A DNA stretch of 26,108 bases from JAIVGV01 sp035295985. Lineage in GTDB: Bacteria > Acidobacteriota > Blastocatellia > Pyrinomonadales > Pyrinomonadaceae. The notes beneath the pieces are model-generated. The model searched no databases. It was not told the origin of the DNA and saw only the letters and a list, made by a program, of their open reading frames with translations. The DNA lies in contig DATHBT010000187.1 of the NCBI GenBank assembly GCA_035295985.1, positions 1 to 26,108 of the forward strand. Direction: 5' to 3'. Shown here piece after piece: positions 21,653-26,108 of this stretch. The position numbers and the translations under genes are program-made. Numbering within the stretch: position 1 is the stretch's first letter; the number at the start of each line of letters is the position of its first letter.

Positions 21653-23293
21653 ATGAAACTGTCGGAACTGGCGCGCGTCTATGACCACGTGAGCGCGGCG
21701 GGGAGCGACCCCAAAAGGATCGGGCTGCTGGCCGAGCTGCTGCGCGGCGCGCGCGGGCGCACCCTCGAAGCCGTCGCGCACCTGACGCTGGGCGAGCTGG
21801 TCGCGCCGCAGGTTTCGGACAAGCTCAACGTCGGGCCGGGCGCGATCCGCGACGCGCTCGCGCGCCTGTCGGGCCGCGGCGCGGAAGAGATCGAGCGCGA
21901 GACGCGGCGGACGGGCGATCTCGGCGAGGTCGTCGCCGCCAACGTCGAGGGCGCGGACAAGCTGACGGTTGACGAGCTGTATAGGCGGGCGAACCGCGCG
22001 GTCGGGCGCGGCGAGGAGCGGGCGAAGTTGGTCGAGCACGTCTTCGCGAACGCCGACCCGGCCGGCGCGAAATACTTCACGCGGATCGCGCTCAACCAGA
22101 TGCGCATCGGCGTCGGCACGGGCACGCTCGTCCGCGCGATTGCCTCCGCCTTCAACGTCGAGCCGGCCGCGGTCGAACGTCTCTACGCGATGACAAACGA
22201 CATCGGGCTGGCCGCCTCGCAGGCGCGTCGCGGCGGGCGCGCACTTGCCCGCGCGGGGCTGACGCTCTTTCGCCCCTACCAGTTCATGAACGCGCACAAG
22301 GTTGACGACCCGGCGCTAGTTTTTGAAAGGCTCGCGGGCAAAGACATCATCTTCGAGGTCAAGTACGACGGCGCGCGCTTGCAGATGCACGTCCGTAAGC
22401 CGAGCGCGCGTTCGCGCCCGGAGATCAGACTCTACTCGCGGCGTCTGAACGACGACACGGCGGCGATGCCGGACGTGGTCGCCTCGCTCGCCGAGGCGTG
22501 GCGCGGGGGCGACGCGATCATAGAGGGCGAGGCCGTCGCGTTCGATCCCACGTTGAGGCGGCGTCTGCCGTTCCAGTCGGTGCTGATGCGTCTGGGGCGC
22601 GTGCACAACGTACGGGAAACGGCGCGCGAAATCCCGCTCGTGCTCTTCCTCTTCGACCTGCTCTACGACCGCGGCGAGGACTTAATGAACGTGCCGCAAT
22701 CGGAGCGCCGGCAGCGCCTCGAAAAACTCTTCCGCCCGACCGCGCGCGTGCGGATGACGGAGTCGGTCGTCTCGAATAAGCGCGCGGAGCAGGACAGGTT
22801 CTTCAAGCGGGCCGTGCGCGCGGGCCACGAAGGGATCATGGCGAAAGACCCGGACGCCGCGTACACGCCGGGCCGGCGCACCGAGAGCTGGATGAAAATC
22901 AAGCCGGCCTTCGAGACGCTCGACGTGGTCATCACGGGCGGCATCTACGGGTCGGGCCGCAGGCGCGGGCTGCTCTCAAGCCTCATCATCGCCGTGCGCC
23001 ACAAGGACGAGTTCCTGACGGTCGGCAAAGTCGGGACGGGTTTTTCCGAGGAGCTGCTGAGGGATTTGACGGCGCGGCTCGAACCCGCGATCACGGCTGC
23101 GCGCGGCGGGACGGTCGAGGTCGAGCCGCGGATCGTCATCGAGGTTGACTTCCAGGACATACAGAAGACCGGCCGCTACCGCGCCGGCCACGTCCTGCGC
23201 ATCCCGCGCTTCCGCCGCGAGCGCAAGGACAAGTCAACGCGCGAGGCCGACACGCTCGAACGCCTGCGCCGGCTCTACAGGCAGGCGCACTGA
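21653..23293 (+). CDS. ATP-dependent DNA ligase, archaeal/LigB-type
   Basis: Seals nicks using ATP; 546 aa. Domains: an all-helical DNA-binding domain (1-200; LNQMRIGVGTGTL and AMTNDIGLAA are typical of archaeal and eukaryotic ligase I), a nucleotidyltransferase domain with motif I EVKYDGARLQ (adenylated Lys237), EGEAVAFD (291-298), EGIMAKD (393-399) and SWMKIKP (412-418), then an OB-fold (about 425-520). The long N-terminal domain separates it from the ligase module of LigD, so it is not a split-off piece of that protein. Bacterial relatives are accessory repair ligases beside NAD-dependent LigA. The ATG follows a weak GGGCGGG. It is divergent from the UDG gene and may share regulation through the 102-bp gap. 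Confidence 0.94.
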   Translation: MKLSELARVYDHVSAAGSDPKRIGLLAELLRGARGRTLEAVAHLTLGELVAPQVSDKLNVGPGAIRDALARLSGRGAEEIERETRRTGDLGEVVAANVEGADKLTVDELYRRANRAVGRGEERAKLVEHVFANADPAGAKYFTRIALNQMRIGVGTGTLVRAIASAFNVEPAAVERLYAMTNDIGLAASQARRGGRALARAGLTLFRPYQFMNAHKVDDPALVFERLAGKDIIFEVKYDGARLQMHVRKPSARSRPEIRLYSRRLNDDTAAMPDVVASLAEAWRGGDAIIEGEAVAFDPTLRRRLPFQSVLMRLGRVHNVRETAREIPLVLFLFDLLYDRGEDLMNVPQSERRQRLEKLFRPTARVRMTESVVSNKRAEQDRFFKRAVRAGHEGIMAKDPDAAYTPGRRTESWMKIKPAFETLDVVITGGIYGSGRRRGLLSSLIIAVRHKDEFLTVGKVGTGFSEELLRDLTARLEPAITAARGGTVEVEPRIVIEVDFQDIQKTGRYRAGHVLRIPRFRRERKDKSTREADTLERLRRLYRQAH

Positions 23294-23302
23294 AAAGAAG
23301 CT

Positions 23303-23399
23303 GTTAGCTATTAGCTGTTAGCTTTTAGCAAGACCGAAAATCGGAGCCGGGGTGAAGGTTCAGAAGATGAAAGCTGCCTTCTTCCGGCTAACAGCTAAC
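23303..23399. repeat. Second locus of the AGCTAAC heptamer, in inverted arrangement
   Basis: GTTAGCT (23303-23309), ATTAGCT (23310-23316), GTTAGCT (23317-23323) and TTTAGCA (23324-23330) face GGCTAAC-AGCTAAC (23386-23399). TTAGCTGTTAGC (23311-23322) pairs perfectly with 23387-23398 across a 64-nt loop. It starts 10 bp after the ligase stop codon, as the array at 17515 starts 7 bp after the SDR stop. The rest of the 332-bp gap up to 23625 shows only the -10-like element at 23568. Confidence 0.85.
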
Positions 23400-23567
23400 G
23401 GCCCCACTTGAGCAACCGCGCCCGCTTGAAGCAGAATGGGCGCAGGCTATACCGGCTTAAACTTTCCCCGAGGTTGCGGCGTAGTTCGGAGCGGGGCCGG
23501 CGTTCGGCCGCCCCGCGGTAAAATTCTTCTGCGCCCGCCGCGCCCACAGGCGCGGGCGTTGATTAAA

Positions 23568-23576
23568 TGCTAAACT
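23568..23576 (+). promoter_or_regulatory. Candidate extended -10 promoter element TGCTAAACT of ppk1
   Basis: TGCTAAACTC starts here, 50 nt before the ppk1 ATG, and is identical to the element before the EEP gene. No good -35 box is visible. TAAAAT at 23518-23523 is another possible -10. Confidence 0.45.
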
Positions 23577-23625
23577 CTGCGGCGGCGCGGCCGGAGACTG
23601 AACGGCCGCGCCCGAAGAAGAGCCG

Positions 23626-25782
23626 ATGACGACTCAAAGCAACACGCCGCCGGGGACGGACGAGCGCGCCATGGTGTCGCTCCCGCAGACGCTCCTGCGT
23701 TCGCGCGAACTGCTGTTCAACCGCGAGCTTTCGCTCCTCGAATTCTTCAGCCGCGTGCTCGAAGAGGCCGAGGACGCGACGCAGCCGCCGCTCGAACGAC
23801 TCAAGTTCCTCGCCATCCTCTCGGCGAACGTGGACGAGTTCTTCATGATCCGCGTGTCGGGCCTGAAGGAGGAGCAGGAGCAGGAGGTGGTCGCCGCCTC
23901 GACCGACGGCCGCATGCCCGAGGAGCAGTTGGAGGAGATCAGGCGGCACATCCTCGGGATGACCGTCAGGCAGACGCGCTGCCTGCGCGACGGCGTGCTG
24001 CCGCAGCTCAAGGAGCACGGCGTCGAGATAGCCGCCTACAAGTCGCTCACGAAGGAAGAGAAGGAGGGGCTTTCGAGCTACTTCGAGGAAGAGATTTTCC
24101 CGGTGCTCACGCCGCAGGGCGTCGATCCCAGCCACCCGTTCCCGTACATCTCGGGGCAGAGCCTGAACATCGGCGTGATGGTCTCGCCCGTCGCCGCGCA
24201 CGGCATCACGCGCTCGCTGACGGGCAAGGCGCAGCCGCGCTTCGTCCGCGTCAAGGTCCCGCCCGTCGCCCCGCGCCTCGTGCGCGTCGGGCAGTCGCCG
24301 GGAAAATTCGTCCTCATCGAAGACCTGATCATCTCGCACTCCGACATGCTGTTCCCCCGCATGGCGGTGGGGAGCGCGCACCTCTTCCGCGTCACGCGCG
24401 ACGCGGACGTTGACGTGCGCGACTACGAGGCCGACGATCTCCTCCAGAGCATGGAGCAGACGCTCCGAAAACGTCGCTTCGGCAAGGCCGTCCGCATCGA
24501 GGTCACGCAGGGGATGCCGCAGCAGATGATCGATCTGCTCAAGCACGAGCTGGAACTCGGCGACGACGACGTTTACGAAACCGTCGGCCCGCTCGATCTG
24601 ACGGGGCTGATGCAGCTCTACAAGCTCGACCGGCCCGACCTGAAAGACCGCCCGCTCGTCTCGGTCGTCCCGCCGCGGCTCAAGCGCGCCGAATCGATCT
24701 TCGACGCCATCCGCGAGCGCGACGTGTTCCTGCACCACCCGTACAACTCCTACTCGACCGTCGTCGATTTCATGGAGCAGGCGGCGCATGACCCGGCGGT
24801 CGTCGCCATCAAGATGTGCCTCTACCGCACCGGGCACAAGTCGCCCGTGCCGAAGGCGCTCATCGCGGCGAGCGAGGCGGGCAAGCAGGTGACGGCGCTC
24901 GTCGAGCTGAAGGCGCGCTTCGACGAGGAGGCCAACATCGAGTGGGCCAAGAAGCTTGAGAAGTGCGGCGTCCACGTCGTCTACGGCATCCTCGGCCTCA
25001 AGACCCACTGCAAGGTCGCGCTCGTGCTGCGCCGCGAGGAGGCGGGCCTGCGCCGTTACGTACACATCGCGACGGGCAACTACAACCCTGTCACCGCCTC
25101 CGTCTATACCGACTTCAGCCTGCTCACGGCCGACGACGACATCGGGGCCGACGCGGGCGAGCTGTTCAACTTCCTGACCGGCTTCTCGCGGCAGAAGGAG
25201 TACCGCAAGCTCCTCGTCGCGCCGGTTAACCTGAAGGAAGGGATGCTCGCGCTGATCGCGCGCGAGCGCGACCACCACCTGGCGGGGCGGCCCGCGCGCA
25301 TCACGGCCAAGCTCAACCGCATCGCGGACGTTCAGATCATCCGCGCGCTCTACGAGGCTTCGCAGGCCGGCGTCCCCATCGATCTGGTCGTGCGCGGCGT
25401 CAGCATGCTCAGGCCGGGCGTCGCGGGCCTGTCGGAGACGATCACGGTGCGCAGCGTCGTCGGCCGCTTCCTCGAACACAGCCGCGTCTATCACTTCCAG
25501 AACGGGGGCGAGGAGGAAGTTTACGTCGGCAGCGCCGACTGGATGTCGCGCAACCTCGACCGCCGCCTGGAAGTGATCGCGCCCGTCCTCGACGCGCGCA
25601 TCAAACGCTACCTGAAGGACACGGTGCTGGCCGCCTACCTGCGCGACAACACGAAGGCGCGGGTGCTGCGCCCCGACGGCACCTACGTGCGCGTGCCGCG
25701 CGCGCCGGGCGAGGAGGACTTCAACAGCCAGCTCTACTTCGAGGGGAACGCCGGCATCGACGCGGAGGTGCGCCCCGCATGA
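23626..25782 (+). CDS. ppk1: Polyphosphate kinase 1
   Basis: Reversibly makes polyphosphate from ATP; 718 aa, the normal PPK1 length. The N-terminal domain begins at FNRELSLLEFFSRVL (31-45), with FLAILSANVDEFFMIRVSGL (61-80), and the head domain includes LTPQGVDPSHPFPYISG. The catalytic domains have MCLYRTGHKSP (397-407), ELKARFDEE (427-435), GLKTHCK with the autophosphorylated His461, the RRYVHIATGNYNP stretch (476-488) and the second conserved His618 in FLEHSRVYHF. GSADWMSRNLDRR (635-647) closes the active site. No residue expected for activity is missing. The stop overlaps the start of the next gene by 4 nt (ATGA), so the Q-rich membrane protein is co-translated. Polyphosphate links to stress survival, in line with the stress and repair genes upstream. 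Confidence 0.96.
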   Translation: MTTQSNTPPGTDERAMVSLPQTLLRSRELLFNRELSLLEFFSRVLEEAEDATQPPLERLKFLAILSANVDEFFMIRVSGLKEEQEQEVVAASTDGRMPEEQLEEIRRHILGMTVRQTRCLRDGVLPQLKEHGVEIAAYKSLTKEEKEGLSSYFEEEIFPVLTPQGVDPSHPFPYISGQSLNIGVMVSPVAAHGITRSLTGKAQPRFVRVKVPPVAPRLVRVGQSPGKFVLIEDLIISHSDMLFPRMAVGSAHLFRVTRDADVDVRDYEADDLLQSMEQTLRKRRFGKAVRIEVTQGMPQQMIDLLKHELELGDDDVYETVGPLDLTGLMQLYKLDRPDLKDRPLVSVVPPRLKRAESIFDAIRERDVFLHHPYNSYSTVVDFMEQAAHDPAVVAIKMCLYRTGHKSPVPKALIAASEAGKQVTALVELKARFDEEANIEWAKKLEKCGVHVVYGILGLKTHCKVALVLRREEAGLRRYVHIATGNYNPVTASVYTDFSLLTADDDIGADAGELFNFLTGFSRQKEYRKLLVAPVNLKEGMLALIARERDHHLAGRPARITAKLNRIADVQIIRALYEASQAGVPIDLVVRGVSMLRPGVAGLSETITVRSVVGRFLEHSRVYHFQNGGEEEVYVGSADWMSRNLDRRLEVIAPVLDARIKRYLKDTVLAAYLRDNTKARVLRPDGTYVRVPRAPGEEDFNSQLYFEGNAGIDAEVRPA

Positions 25783-26108
25783 GGAAGAAGACGCGCCAGA
25801 TCGTAGTCGTCGCCTTCGCCGCCGCGCTCGCGGGCTTCCTGCTGGCCGCGGGCTTCTGGTCTTTGAACAGGCCGCAGCGGCCGGCGGCGCAGCAGCAACA
25901 GCAGGCCGCGCAGCCGCAGGGGACGCAACAGCAGCAGGGACAGCAGCCGGCCGGGCAGAACGCACAGCAGGCCGCCGCGCAGCAGCAGCCGCAGGACGAC
26001 GGCGGGATGTTGGGAGCGCTCGGCATTAACCAGCCGAGCGTGAACGATCCGATGCAGGAGGCGTCCGCCGAGTCCGACTGGCGCGTGCGCGTCCCGCGCA
26101 TGATCCTC
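25779..26108 (+). CDS. Membrane-anchored Gln/Ala-rich protein, partial (runs off the window)
   Basis: The first 110 codons are present and the reading frame is open to the window edge. The N-terminus is KK-R followed by one hydrophobic segment (about 8-28, VVVAFAAALAGFLLAAGFW), an uncleaved anchor or signal. Then a Gln/Ala/Pro-rich stretch (about 32-75; runs of up to five Gln) reaches a more ordered part with GMLGALGINQPSVNDPMQEA and DWRVRVPRM. The ATG overlaps the ppk1 stop (ATGA). The Q-rich part looks like a flexible periplasmic linker before a folded domain that lies beyond the edge. Identity unknown. Confidence 0.7.
   Translation, partial: MRKKTRQIVVVAFAAALAGFLLAAGFWSLNRPQRPAAQQQQQAAQPQGTQQQQGQQPAGQNAQQAAAQQQPQDDGGMLGALGINQPSVNDPMQEASAESDWRVRVPRMIL

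Noticed and set aside
23563..25965. 800-codon open frame on the minus strand opposite ppk1
   Set aside because: Shadow of ppk1 with no recognisable motif; its length comes from high third-position GC.

Overview
The window is a GC-rich, densely packed bacterial chromosome segment with no rRNA, tRNA, CRISPR array, transposase or prophage gene that I can see. The gene mix suggests an Acidobacteriota genome, perhaps of the Blastocatellia type. Pointers are the HTH_34-type regulator paired with a six-helix membrane protein, a small CxxC/CxxC zinc-ribbon protein, a PrcB-like lipoprotein, and non-coding repeats built on CACAGAGG, AATGATGAATG and AGCTAAC words. This assignment is inference from gene content, not a computed classification.

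Layout. 0.1-5.8 kb: an M48 metalloprotease lipoprotein; divergently, a secreted D-aminoacylase-like amidohydrolase that lacks the usual HxH metal motif; a GAF-domain protein; and an FAD-dependent oxidoreductase of the geranylgeranyl-reductase type. 5.9-6.9 kb: a translationally coupled membrane protein and winged-helix regulator. Near-palindromic CTTTAC-N3-GCAAAG sites lie at the promoter of this pair and ahead of the downstream oxidoreductase gene. 7.2-9.6 kb: a PAS hybrid histidine kinase with two receiver domains, overlapping a stand-alone receiver. 9.6-12.6 kb: two M16 peptidase genes, one with the zinc motif and one without, which probably form an asymmetric heterodimer. 12.7-17.5 kb: small conserved proteins, an endonuclease/exonuclease/phosphatase-fold enzyme, a PrcB-type lipoprotein, a zinc-ribbon protein, a DUF434 protein, a HAD phosphatase coupled to a NUDIX hydrolase, and a small basic protein.

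17.2-23.3 kb is the most coherent functional island. It holds a stress-type SDR oxidoreductase with a histone-H1-like lysine/alanine tail, a lysine/glycine-rich small protein, a LigD-type protein with phosphoesterase and polymerase/primase domains but no ligase domain, a family 4 Fe-S uracil-DNA glycosylase, and a divergent stand-alone archaeal-type ATP-dependent DNA ligase. I read it as a DNA-repair and stress locus with a distributed version of the LigD toolkit; no Ku gene lies in the window. 23.6 kb to the end: polyphosphate kinase 1, overlapping a membrane-anchored glutamine-rich protein that runs off the edge.

Several intergenic regions hold repeats: inverted repeats at 1658-1753, 11040-11178 and 17125-17255, and 7-bp tandem repeats of (A/G)GCTAAC at 17515-17556 and again at 23303-23399. 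The identical 10-mer TGCTAAACTC precedes two genes and may be an extended -10 promoter. The best leads are the regulator-linked operators, the split NHEJ-like locus, and the amidohydrolase with missing metal ligands.
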